The translations under genes were made by a program, and so were the position numbers. The notes beneath the pieces were generated by a model. It had not been told where the DNA came from and did not search any database. It saw nothing but the letters and a program-made list of their open reading frames with translations. From contig NZ_BAABWQ010000002.1 of NCBI RefSeq assembly GCF_040370365.1, positions 496,001 through 560,000 on the forward strand: a stretch of 64,000 bases of DNA, read 5' to 3'. Position 1 is the first letter of the stretch, and each line of letters begins with the position of its first letter. Shown one piece after another: positions 18,133-27,300 of the stretch. Source of the stretch: Shimia sp040370365. GTDB lineage: Bacteria; Pseudomonadota; Alphaproteobacteria; Rhodobacterales; Rhodobacteraceae.

Positions 18133-18233
18133 GTTTGGATGGTTAGCGTTTGGGCTTAGACAGAAGCCGTGTGTTTGGGTGGTTTCGCAGAGTGTCGTAG
18201 GTGTTCTCACCACCAGTTGCGTGTGTGGTCATT

Positions 18234-18473
18234 TCAAAATTCGATCAGCTGGGCGCGGCCGTATTCGGACAATCGGTGATTGAGGGTTGCGGCCTCAGGT
18301 GCCCCGCTTTCGAGCGCGAACACAAAGGCATGTGTGAGATAGAAACAGGCCGCATCAATGTCTTGGCGCGCTTCGGCCGCATCCCCGGCCACCGTGTAGA
18401 GACGCACAAGTTTCGCCACATCATGGTGGGTGTGCGCATCGCGCAAAGCCGTATCGAGCGCGTGACGATCCAT
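18234..18473 (-). CDS. Small conserved-looking protein in the Rieske/ALDH operon
   Basis: A 79-residue protein starting MDRHALDTALRDAHTHHDVAK, 2 bp after the aldehyde dehydrogenase stop. It is almost entirely alpha-helical in character (Ala/Leu-rich, with His, Asp and Arg), has no signal peptide or membrane segment, and may form a TPR-like helical pair. I do not recognise the family. The tight spacing implies co-expression with the oxygenase and dehydrogenase. Confidence 0.65.
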   Translation of the reverse strand: MDRHALDTALRDAHTHHDVAKLVRLYTVAGDAAEARQDIDAACFYLTHAFVFALESGAPEAATLNHRLSEYGRAQLIEF

Positions 18474-18475
18474 CG

Positions 18476-19927
18476 TTAGACTTTCAAAGATATCGCGATG
18501 TTTTTGGTGCGCACGTAATTGTAGAGCGCCTCCAAACCTTTCTCGCGGCCAAAACCAGACTTGCCGACACCGCCAAAGGGCGTCGAGATGCCGCCTGCAA
18601 ACCATTCGTTCACAAAGACCTGCCCGGCCCGCAACTTGCGCGCAACGCGGTGTGAGCGTGCCAAGTCCCGTGTGAAGATACCTGCCACCAAACCGAAGTC
18701 GGTGCCGTTTGCCATCGCGATGGCCTCAGCCTCGGTGTCAAAGGGGGTAAAACAGGTGACAGGACCAAAGATCTCTTCTTGCGCGACGCGACTGGCAGGA
18801 TTGACGTCAGCGAGGATCGTTGGCGCCATGAAATAGCCTTTGCGATCAATCCGTGCGCCACCTGCGGCCACGCGGGCGCCATCCTGTTGCGCAGTGGAGG
18901 TCAGGTCTTCGACCCGTGACAATTGCAAAGCGGACACAACCGGCGTGTGCTCGGGATTTTCCAGACCGTGGGCTACACTCAAACCGTTGGCCATCTCAGC
19001 GGCACGCGCCACCGCGTCCTCATAGATGGAGCGATGTACCAGCACCCGCGCCATAGCGGAGCAGACCTGACCAGCATTGTAGAAGATGCCGCTTTGTAAG
19101 CTGGAGATCACCGCGTCTAGGTTTGCGTCTTCAAAAACAACAGCTGCCGATTTCCCGCCCAGCTCCATCAGCGCCGGTGTCACTGTGTCCGCCGCAGCGT
19201 GCAGGATTGCCTGCCCGGTGAAGACAGAGCCCGTAAACACAATCTGATCAACCTCAGAACTGGCAACAAGCCGCGCACCTAAATCGCCGCCGATGCCATT
19301 TAGGATGGAAACCGACCCGGCTGGAACCTCTGCACGTTCGAGCGCCTGCCCCAACATGGCGAGTGCAATCGGGTCCAGTTCCGGTGCTTTGATAACTGTG
19401 GAATTGCCAGCCGCCATCGATGGGGCCAGAGAGCGCGCTGCGATCGAAACCGGGAAATTCCAAGGCACGATTTGCGCCGAAACGCCGTAAGGCTCAAACA
19501 CGGTGTAGTCTGTGTAGCCCGGACCAAGAGGGATCGATTTGCCTTCAATTTTGTCAGCCACGCCCCCATAGTATTCAAAATACTCTGCGGCCTCGGAGAA
19601 TTCATCGTGCGCGGCGGACAGCGACTTTCCACTCTCGCGGCACAGGAGATACGCACCTTCGTCTGCAAGTGCGCGAATTTCCTGCGCAATACGGCCCATC
19701 AGGCGACCGCGCGCCGCCGGATTCATATCCGCCAGGTCGCCCCGATCAAACGATGTGCGTGCCGCCTCAAGCGCCTGAGCAAGGCTTTCCTCACCTGCCT
19801 GCGCACTGTCAGCCATGTGTTCTTCGAGCCCCGGATCCTCCACAGCGATCACGCCGCCACCGTCCCCCTCACGCCATGACCCGGCCACGTAGTTGCGCGC
19901 CAGACCATCTTGCAAAAGGGCGTTCAT
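18476..19927 (-). CDS. NAD(P)-dependent aldehyde dehydrogenase
   Basis: A 483-residue ALDH-superfamily enzyme. Present are QIVPWNFPVS, the NAD-binding FTGSVFTGQ, the catalytic Glu in MELGGKSAAVVF and the catalytic Cys in NAGQVCSAMARV. The ATG at 19925-19927 overlaps the Rieske stop codon by 4 bp, so the two are translationally coupled. The product would oxidise an aldehyde released by the amine-cleaving oxygenase, such as formaldehyde, malic semialdehyde or betaine aldehyde. Which one cannot be told from sequence. Confidence 0.9.
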   Translation of the reverse strand: MNALLQDGLARNYVAGSWREGDGGGVIAVEDPGLEEHMADSAQAGEESLAQALEAARTSFDRGDLADMNPAARGRLMGRIAQEIRALADEGAYLLCRESGKSLSAAHDEFSEAAEYFEYYGGVADKIEGKSIPLGPGYTDYTVFEPYGVSAQIVPWNFPVSIAARSLAPSMAAGNSTVIKAPELDPIALAMLGQALERAEVPAGSVSILNGIGGDLGARLVASSEVDQIVFTGSVFTGQAILHAAADTVTPALMELGGKSAAVVFEDANLDAVISSLQSGIFYNAGQVCSAMARVLVHRSIYEDAVARAAEMANGLSVAHGLENPEHTPVVSALQLSRVEDLTSTAQQDGARVAAGGARIDRKGYFMAPTILADVNPASRVAQEEIFGPVTCFTPFDTEAEAIAMANGTDFGLVAGIFTRDLARSHRVARKLRAGQVFVNEWFAGGISTPFGGVGKSGFGREKGLEALYNYVRTKNIAISLKV

Positions 19928-21072
19928 GGATTGCGACCATTTTCGATCTGGGTCGCGACCCAATGGTGGAAATTATGTGTGGGACCATCCATTTCAGGTG
20001 AAAATCGACCGCCATCAAACAAATGCCCGTGACGGCCTTTCTGCATGCCTTCGACTACAAAGATGTCTTCCTCAAACACTGTCTTCCAAAGCTGCGCATT
20101 GGAATCGCGCAGCCCCTCAAGCTCCGGCGCATTAGAGGCCGGTTGTGCGTAGTAGAGCTCTATGTGTTCAACCGTGCGACCGCAGTCTTGAGGCTCCAAA
20201 ACAATGGCAAAACTGTGATCACGTTGAACGCCCAAAAGCACATTTGGATAGACAGCGATGTACTCTGCACCTTCGTCCCACTTGTTGCTCAGGCCTTCGA
20301 AATCGGGGAATTTTTCACCACCTTCCCCAATAAATTGCCGGTACACCAACGTGCCTTGCCCAGAGTAAAGATCGCGCTGTTGGATGTTGTAGTGATCCTC
20401 AAGACGCGAATAGCTGTTCAGCCCCGGATGCACCCAAGGGAGGTGATAGCTTTCACAATAGTTTTCGACGGCCAATTTCCAGTTTGTGGCGACTTCGAGC
20501 TTGAAAGAGGAGGAAGCTCCCCCATGAAATATTGGCTGCTCAAACTCTTCCCAACGTTTCAGTAGCTCGGCATGCACCACCTGAAAATCTTCGGCGCTTC
20601 CGTCAAGGTTCACGAAGATGACGTCCCGCCAAACAAATGAACGGACTTTCAAGAGCCCAAGGTCATCTATGTTGATGTCTTCATGCGTGTTTTGGCCGGG
20701 ACCGCCGACGTGGGGTGTGGCGCGCAGAGCGCCATCCAACCCATAACACCAACTGTGATACGGACAGCGAATGGCACCGCGGATTTTGCGCGGTTTGTCG
20801 ACCAGAATCATACCACGATGGCGGCATGTGTTTTGAAACACGCCAATGTCACCATTGCGATCGCGGACAAGCAGGATTGGCATCCCCAAAAAATCGATCG
20901 GTTTGGCATCGCCTGCTTCTGGAATGTCCTTGCCAAAACCAATACCAGACCAGTTTGCATACAGAACAGACCGCTTCTCTTCCTCAAACATGGTCGGATC
21001 AATATAGTGTTCATTCGGCAAACCGTTTGCCGAGTTCACGTCGTTTAAGACGGAAGAAAGAGCGCTTTGCAT
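19924..21072 (-). CDS. Rieske non-haem iron oxygenase, quaternary-amine type
   Basis: Alpha subunit of a two-component oxygenase, 382 residues. The Rieske [2Fe-2S] ligands are Cys83/His85 (CRHRG) and Cys103/His106 (CPYHSW). The mononuclear iron site is His210, His215 (ENYCESYHLPWVHPGL) and probably Asp336. Position 207, which bridges the two centres, is Glu rather than the Asp of aromatic-ring oxygenases; carnitine oxygenase CntA is known for this substitution. Glycine betaine, carnitine or a proline betaine are plausible substrates. It is in an operon with the ALDH gene and opposite the matching reductase gene. Confidence 0.9.
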   Translation of the reverse strand: MQSALSSVLNDVNSANGLPNEHYIDPTMFEEEKRSVLYANWSGIGFGKDIPEAGDAKPIDFLGMPILLVRDRNGDIGVFQNTCRHRGMILVDKPRKIRGAIRCPYHSWCYGLDGALRATPHVGGPGQNTHEDINIDDLGLLKVRSFVWRDVIFVNLDGSAEDFQVVHAELLKRWEEFEQPIFHGGASSSFKLEVATNWKLAVENYCESYHLPWVHPGLNSYSRLEDHYNIQQRDLYSGQGTLVYRQFIGEGGEKFPDFEGLSNKWDEGAEYIAVYPNVLLGVQRDHSFAIVLEPQDCGRTVEHIELYYAQPASNAPELEGLRDSNAQLWKTVFEEDIFVVEGMQKGRHGHLFDGGRFSPEMDGPTHNFHHWVATQIENGRNP

Positions 21073-21130
21073 GGTCGTCGAACTTTCGTTTTCGTAAGTC
21101 TCTGCGCCAGTTGAACTGGATCAGCGAAAA

Positions 21131-21163
21131 CGCTCAATATCTGAAAAGTTCATCCAGAGTTGA
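21131..21163 (-). promoter_or_regulatory. Putative shared operator/promoter element, oxygenase side
   Basis: Read on the minus strand the element has TCAACT, then TGAA, TTT and ATTGAGCG at fixed offsets. Ungapped comparison with 22114-22146 gives 21 of 33 identical positions. It ends about 58 bp before the oxygenase start codon, almost the same distance as on the reductase side. It is a candidate site for the adjacent LysR regulator. Confidence 0.55.
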
Positions 21164-21169
21164 TCTGAA

Positions 21170-22075
21170 CTAAACCGTATGTGCGCCCGCCTCTTTCAAC
21201 AACCATTGTTTCAGCGCCAATGCCCCTTTGGACTGCTCGCTGTCCGGCAAACCAACCAAGTGAAACTGATTGGGGGCGGCAAGCGCATAGGGCTCGATGA
21301 TGGAAAGTTTCTTGGACTCAAGCATCGGCTGAATCAAACGCCGCCACCCCAGTGCGACGCCTGCCCCCTTCCGCGCCAACTGCAACGCCACCGAGTAGCT
21401 GGTCACTTTGGTGCCAATGGCGAGACTTTCCGAATAGCCAAGGCTTTGAAACCAATCCGACCATTTTGTCCAAGTTGGACTGGCGCCGTCCAGATGGATC
21501 AACCGTTGCCGCGCCAATTGAGACAGGCTGCTGCCCGTAAGGTCTCGGGCCAAATCTGTGGCTGCAACGGCGACAAGTTCATCTCGAAAAATCGGGGTGT
21601 GGGGCAAAGTCACGCCAGCGGCTTTCCCATAGTTAATGAAGAAATCGTACTCGCGCGCGTTGAGGATCGGCCGATCTTGGGTGATCTGATGCACGCTGAT
21701 TTCTGGATATTCCCGCCAAAAGCGAATGATTGCGGGTGATAGCCACAGCGCGGCCACAGCCGTTGTCGAACCAACGGTGACGGAGTCGTCATCAGCAATC
21801 CGTCGAATGTTGGAAAGCTGGCGCGACACCTGATCAAAAGCAGAAGCAAGTGTGCCATAAAGCGCTTCGCCTTCAGGCGTCAACTTGACACCACGATGCT
21901 GGCGCTCAAACAAGGCTGTTCCCAGATCACCCTCCAACGCTTTGATCTGGTGGCTCACCGCCCCCGGTGTGACAGACAGTTCTTGCGCAGCACTTTTGAA
22001 ACTCAGATGGCGCGCAGCGGCTTCAAACGCCGAAAGGGCCGTAAACGGCGGTAAATCGTAGTGGCGTCGTGACAT
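21170..22075 (-). CDS. LysR-family transcriptional regulator (GcvA-like)
   Basis: A 301-residue protein with an N-terminal winged helix (FTALSAFEAAARHLSFKSAA, SVTPGAVSHQIKALE, FERQHRGVKLT) of the GcvA/AmpR-like branch. A LysR substrate-binding domain follows. It lies between the oxygenase operon and the divergent reductase gene, so it is the obvious candidate regulator of both, probably responding to the amine substrate or a product. Confidence 0.92.
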   Translation of the reverse strand: MSRRHYDLPPFTALSAFEAAARHLSFKSAAQELSVTPGAVSHQIKALEGDLGTALFERQHRGVKLTPEGEALYGTLASAFDQVSRQLSNIRRIADDDSVTVGSTTAVAALWLSPAIIRFWREYPEISVHQITQDRPILNAREYDFFINYGKAAGVTLPHTPIFRDELVAVAATDLARDLTGSSLSQLARQRLIHLDGASPTWTKWSDWFQSLGYSESLAIGTKVTSYSVALQLARKGAGVALGWRRLIQPMLESKKLSIIEPYALAAPNQFHLVGLPDSEQSKGALALKQWLLKEAGAHTV

Positions 22076-22113
22076 GGCGTTTGCAGGGTCCGGGCTTCAA
22101 GGATGAATTTAAC

Positions 22114-22146
22114 TCAACTGAATTTGAATATTTTCCCAATTGAGCG
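22114..22146 (+). promoter_or_regulatory. Putative shared operator/promoter element, reductase side
   Basis: Counterpart of 21131-21163: TCAACT at 22114, TGAA at 22125, TTT at 22131 and ATTGAGCG at 22139-22146. It is bounded by CTCAA (22113-22117) and TTGAG (22140-22144), an inverted pair. It ends 57 bp before the reductase ATG and lies in the LysR-reductase intergenic region. Confidence 0.55.
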
Positions 22147-22203
22147 AAAAGGGCAATTGCTTTCTTGAAGGAGGTCATTAGGCCAATCTAGGAGCTTCGG
22201 TCG

Positions 22204-23142
22204 ATGCAAAATGCCCGCCTTATCAGGAAATCCGAACTGAGCGACGACACGACAGATTTCGCGTTTGAAATCTTGGAGGGTCGCTTTTCAGGCCTTGAAG
22301 CTGGTGCACATGTCGACGTGCATCTGAGCAACGATGTTATCCGCCAATATTCGGTGTGGAGTTGGAGTTTAGACGGTCGCGTCCTAAATGTTGGCGTGAA
22401 ACGGGAAGACGCCGGGCGCGGTGGCTCAGTGGCGATGCACGCACTGGAAGTCGGAGCGACGGTCGAGATTGGCGGACCACGCAACCACTTCAAACTGCAA
22501 TCAGGCGATCGCTACGTAACATTGATTGCCGGCGGAATTGGGGCCACGCCCTTGGTGGCGATGGCCCGCGAGTTGCTGATCTCTGGGCGCGCGTTTCAGG
22601 TCATCTACCTTGTCAGAACACGAGGTCTGGCTGCAATGGATGCAAAATTTCGCGCTCTTGGATTGGATCAATGGTACCGCCTGCATTGCGATGACACAGA
22701 CGGGCAGCTCAATTTTTCTGACGTCTTGCACAGTCTGCCCGTGGACAGCGATGTCTACACCTGCGGCCCTGAGCCCATGCTCAAGGCGGTCCTAGACGCG
22801 GGCACGGTTATGCGTGGAGGCACCATCCACTTCGAGCGATTTTCGCCCGCATCTGAGGTTGACCAAAGGGAGGCGGAGAGTTTTGAAGTCGAGCTGACGT
22901 CAACCGGGGCGCTCTACCAGATCGGAGCAGACGACACCATTTTGGAGGTCCTTAGAACCAATGGTGTGCCGATTGATTTTGGCTGTTCTGAGGGGATTTG
23001 CGGCTCCTGTATCGTCGATGTGGCGGAGGGCGAAGTGGACCACCGCGACGGTATCCTTACCCCGGAGGAACAAGCGACCAACAGCTACATGTGCACGTGT
23101 GTTTCTCGTGCCAAAAATAAGAGGTTGGTTCTGGATCTTTAG
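22204..23142 (+). CDS. Oxygenase reductase: FNR-type FAD/FMN domain plus C-terminal [2Fe-2S] ferredoxin
   Basis: A 312-residue phthalate-dioxygenase-reductase-like protein. The flavin motif RQYSVWSW lies near residue 50, and the NAD-binding region has LIAGGIGATPLVAMA and TCGPEPMLKAV. The C-terminal plant-type ferredoxin has CSEGICGSC plus a distal Cys in MCTC. It passes electrons from NAD(P)H to the Rieske oxygenase, as CntB and GbcB do. It is transcribed divergently from LysR, with a candidate operator upstream. It is the only reductase in the locus. Confidence 0.92.
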   Translation: MQNARLIRKSELSDDTTDFAFEILEGRFSGLEAGAHVDVHLSNDVIRQYSVWSWSLDGRVLNVGVKREDAGRGGSVAMHALEVGATVEIGGPRNHFKLQSGDRYVTLIAGGIGATPLVAMARELLISGRAFQVIYLVRTRGLAAMDAKFRALGLDQWYRLHCDDTDGQLNFSDVLHSLPVDSDVYTCGPEPMLKAVLDAGTVMRGGTIHFERFSPASEVDQREAESFEVELTSTGALYQIGADDTILEVLRTNGVPIDFGCSEGICGSCIVDVAEGEVDHRDGILTPEEQATNSYMCTCVSRAKNKRLVLDL

Positions 23143-23480
23143 CACCAGAGTTCCAAGCCTCACGTTCTGGTCCTGAGCGATACATGGCGCGTGACAGAGC
23201 AAAAGCACCTCTTGCGCAGTGTGCATGACCATCTCCATGACGCCAGCCTGCGTTCGAAGCCACCGGCACAAACAAAAGAGTGTTTGAGCGCAGTCTGGCT
23301 GCGAAAATTAATGCCCTTGGTATGGTCAGTTTTTAGTCAGAGCCTCCCCTGGACAGACCTCGCATGCAACGCCGGATAGGCAGGCACTTCGACGTATTCC
23401 GGTTCAGACGTGGTCAGAGGGCGCCTGAAAGCGCAGAGGTGAAGAAACGCAGCCGCCCTCAAAACCCGCTGAAATTTAGA
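23143..23480. other. Intergenic stretch without a supported gene
   Basis: This is 338 bp between the reductase and the VOC gene. The short frames here have no ribosome binding site or recognisable motif. No convincing terminator or promoter was seen. Confidence 0.6.
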
Positions 23481-23897
23481 TCAATCGTCTCGGCCAGGTT
23501 CGGTCGGATCACTGGAGAACAAAGCAATCTTGTTGCCTTGGGGATCCCGCAGATAGCCAACATAGAAGTGAGGACCATAGGACGCACGAAAGCCGGGCTT
23601 GCCTTCACCGATCCCACCTGCGCCGAGTGCCGCAGTGTGCAGGTCACGAACCTGCTGTTGATCGCGAGCTTCAAATGCGACCATCGCCCCATTTCCAACC
23701 GACGCCGCACGTCCATCAAACGGAGGCTTAACGTAGAAATCTGGCAGAACAGGCACCTGCCCCGACGCCACTGGCAGCGCATAACTTAGACCCTCAGGCC
23801 CTTCTTTCAGAGTGTAGCCAAGATCCGGCAGAAATGCATTGTAGAACCGCTTTGCACGCCCAATGTCATCAGCCCCAACAGTGACGTAAGCAATCAT
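23481..23897 (-). CDS. VOC-family (glyoxalase/bleomycin-resistance-like) protein
   Basis: A 138-residue protein with two beta-alpha-beta-beta-beta units: MIAYVTVGADDIGRAKRFYNAFL at the N-terminus and VGYLRDPQGNKIALFS at the C-terminus, the usual vicinal-oxygen-chelate pattern. The substrate is unknown. Two starts are possible: the ATG at 23906 has AAGGA almost touching it, while the ATG at 23897 sits at a normal distance from the same site and was chosen. Confidence 0.85.
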   Translation of the reverse strand: MIAYVTVGADDIGRAKRFYNAFLPDLGYTLKEGPEGLSYALPVASGQVPVLPDFYVKPPFDGRAASVGNGAMVAFEARDQQQVRDLHTAALGAGGIGEGKPGFRASYGPHFYVGYLRDPQGNKIALFSSDPTEPGRDD

Positions 23898-24393
23898 GCT
23901 GCCCATTTCCTTTCAATGGCCGCGATCACCGCGACGCCTTTCTTTCCAAAGAACCTAACTCGGTGTGGCTGTCGCCACAATGAACACAATCTGCGTTTGT
24001 CACATGGACGGTCTCATGTTGTGGGCGTCGACGCAGTGCCTTCCTTCCCCGTCTATGTTGCCAGCGGTGTCCAACGCACGCTCACAACGCCCAGTCGCGG
24101 GCGTGCTTGAGACCGGACAATTGACACCATCCTAGTTCCAGATGGCCATCTCTGTTGGATTTGGCGCTCCATATCGATGCTGTTATCCCCATAAATACAC
24201 GATAGGTCACAGCCATTTCCGGCACCACAAACGACACAAACCGCGCGCTGGAACACCGATTCCCCTTAAAAAGAGCCGATATCTTGTGGATAACTTCGCC
24301 TATCAGCCTATATCCTGTGGTTTGTCGTTGACTCACCACAAGTCCTGTTTGCAGACTTCCTTCACCCTAAGGAATCACAGGACCGCCTAGAAT
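23898..24393. other. Intergenic region upstream of smc
   Basis: About 490 bp without a supported gene. It should contain the smc promoter. A TTATCCACA 9-mer (DnaA-box match, minus strand) lies at 24285-24293, but one such 9-mer is expected by chance in a window of this size. The region looks more AT-rich than its surroundings. Confidence 0.55.
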
Positions 24394-27300
24394 TTGCGTT
24401 TCTCCAAAATCAGACTGACCGGCTTTAAGAGCTTTGTGGACCCTACCGATCTGATCATCGCTGATGGTCTGACCGGGGTTGTGGGGCCAAATGGTTGTGG
24501 CAAGTCAAACCTCCTGGAAGCGCTGCGGTGGGTGATGGGGGAAAACCGCCCAAAAGCCATGCGTGGTGGTGGCATGGAGGATGTGATCTTTGCCGGGGCT
24601 TCTACCAGACCAGCGCGCAATTTTGCAGAAGTGTCGCTTCAACTGGACAACTCCGAACGGCTTGCGCCGGCAGGTTTCAACGATGATGACGCGTTGGAAA
24701 TCGTGCGCCGCATCACACGTGACGTAGGCAGCGCCTATAAGGTCAACAGCAAAGATGTGCGCGCACGCGATGTGCAAATGCTGTTTGCCGATGCCTCCAC
24801 TGGAGCGCATTCTCCTGCGTTGGTGCGTCAGGGTCAGATTGCCGAGTTGATCAACGCCAAACCCAAGGCGCGGCGGCGTATCTTGGAAGAGGCCGCAGGT
24901 ATTTCCGGACTGTATCAGCGCCGCCATGAGGCCGAGCTTAAGCTTAAGGGTGCGGAGACCAATCTGGCGCGGGTGGATGATGTCATTGAACAGCTGGCCA
25001 GCCAGCTAAGCCAATTGTCCCGTCAGGCCCGTCAGGCGGCACGTTACCGCGCCATCGGCGATGAGTTGCGGCAGGCCGAAGGTATGTTGCTGTACCGGCG
25101 TTGGCGTGAAGCGGATGATGCACGTGCCGCCACAGAGAGTGAGCTGCGCGACCGCACCACATTGGCGTCCCAAGCGGAAGTTGCAGCGCGTGCCGCGGCC
25201 AAAGAACGCATGGCCCGCGATGAGGTGCTGCCGGGCAAACGTGAAGAAGAGGCCATTGCCGCCGCCGTACTGCAGCGCCTTCAGGTGCAGCGCGACAGTT
25301 TGAACGATCAAGAGGCCCATGCGCTTCAGATCATCGAGACGCTGAAGAACCGCATCCTGCAGCTTGCCCGTGACATGGAGCGCGAGGCGGGGCTCAACCG
25401 CGACGCCGGTGACACCGTTGAGCGGTTGGAGTGGGAGCAGCGCGAACTGATCAAGGCAGGCGAAGGCCATGCCGAGAAACTTGAAGCCGCCAGCGACGAC
25501 TCTCGGGAAGCTGCGAGTGTTCTGCAAGAGCACGAGGCGGGGTTGTCGCAGATGACCGAAGATGTTGCGCGGCTTGCGGCGCGGCACCAATCGGCGCAAC
25601 GCCTTTTGGACGACAGTCATAAGACCCAAGCCAAAAGCGAGGCGGAGGCTGACAAGGCGCGCGCCGCAGTGGCGGCCTCTCAAGGCGCATTGAACCGCGC
25701 CGCCGAAGATTTGGAAGCGGCCCGCGAGGCCGAAGAAGAAGCGCTTGAGGCGGCGCAAGATGCTGAGGAACGTCTGGCCGAAGTGGAAGAAGATCGGGCG
25801 GAAACCCAAACACGTGAAGCGGATGCCCGCGCGGAACGCTCTGAAGCTGAGGGAGAACTAAACGCGCTGCGGGCGGAAACCACCGCCCTTGCAAAGCTGG
25901 TTGAGCGCGACACTGCCGAAGGTGGACAAATTCTGGATCGCCTGCAGGTGCAACAAGGGTTTGAAAAGGCGCTTGGGGCAGCTATGGCAGATGACCTGCG
26001 TGCCCCGGAAGTCGATGAAGACGGCCCCTCAGGCTGGTATGTGCTCGCACAATACGATGCGGTGCAGCCCCTGCCCGACGGGGTCACGTCGCTGGTGCAG
26101 CACGTTTCTGTGCCTGAGGTTCTAGAGCGCCGGATGAGCCAGATCGGATTGGTCGCGAGCGAAGACGCTTTGGGTTTGCAGCCGTTGCTAAAGCCGGGTC
26201 AACGGCTGGTGTCGATGGAGGGCGACCTTTGGCGTTGGGACGGGTATCGCGCTTGGGCTGAGGATGCGCCCAGCGCCGCCGCGCTGCGCCTCCAACAGCT
26301 CAACCGCCTTGAAGAGCTGAAGCAGGCCATGGCGCGGGCCACGGCCCGGGCGGATGGCGCCGTGGACGCACATGAAACACTGCAGGCGCGGTTGCGCGAG
26401 TTGTCCAACGTAGATCAGGCCGCCCGAGAAGCGCGCCGCGCGGCGGATCGTGCGGTGGCAGATGCCAACCGCGCGCTCAGCCGCGCCGAAGCAGATCGCA
26501 ACTTGGCCGAAGGCAGGTTGGAAAGTCTTGGGTTGGCGGTGACACGCCACGAAGAAGAGGCCATGGCGGCGCGGCAGCAGCTCATAGAGGCAGAACGCGC
26601 CCTGTCTGATTTGGGCGATCTTGATGCGGCGCGCCAACAGGTCGAAGACATCAAGATGACCGTCGAGGGCGCGCGCATCATGATGATGACACGTCGTTCT
26701 GCCCATGACGAAGTGCGGCGCGAGGGCGAAGCACGCCTTAAGCGCTCCCAAGAAGTCACCAAAGAGATCAGCGGCTGGCGCCATCGATTGGACACGGCTG
26801 AGAAGCGGATGAATGAGCTTGCCGAGCGCAAAGAAGCCTCCGAGGAAGAGCTGATTGAAGCCGGTGCCGCGCCAGAAGAGATTGCCGAGAAACGCGAAGA
26901 ACTGACCGACGCGATCGAGGCCGCTGAGGAGCGCCGCCGCACCGCGGCTGATGCGCTGGCAGAAGCAGAATCCGCCTTGCGCGAAGCGGAACATACTGAG
27001 CGAGACTGTGAGCGTCTGGCCAGCGAAGCGCGCGAGGCGCGGGCACGCTCAGAAGCGCGGGCCGACGCGGCGCGGGAGACCGTGGCCTATGCTGCGGAGC
27101 GCATCCGCGAGGAGCAAGAGGTTGCACCCGCAGAGTTGCTTGAGCGGCTCGAAGTTGATCCGGACAAGATGCCCGATGCCACCGCCGTTGAGGCGGATGT
27201 AAACCGGTTGAAACGCCAGCGAGACAGCTTGGGTGCGGTAAACCTTCGTGCCGAGGAAGACATCAAAGAAGTGCAAGAAGAGCACGACGCGCTGGTGAGT

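Noticed and set aside
24285..24293. TTATCCACA DnaA-box match upstream of smc
   Set aside because: It is a single 9-mer; about 0.5 are expected by chance in this window and no cluster was found.
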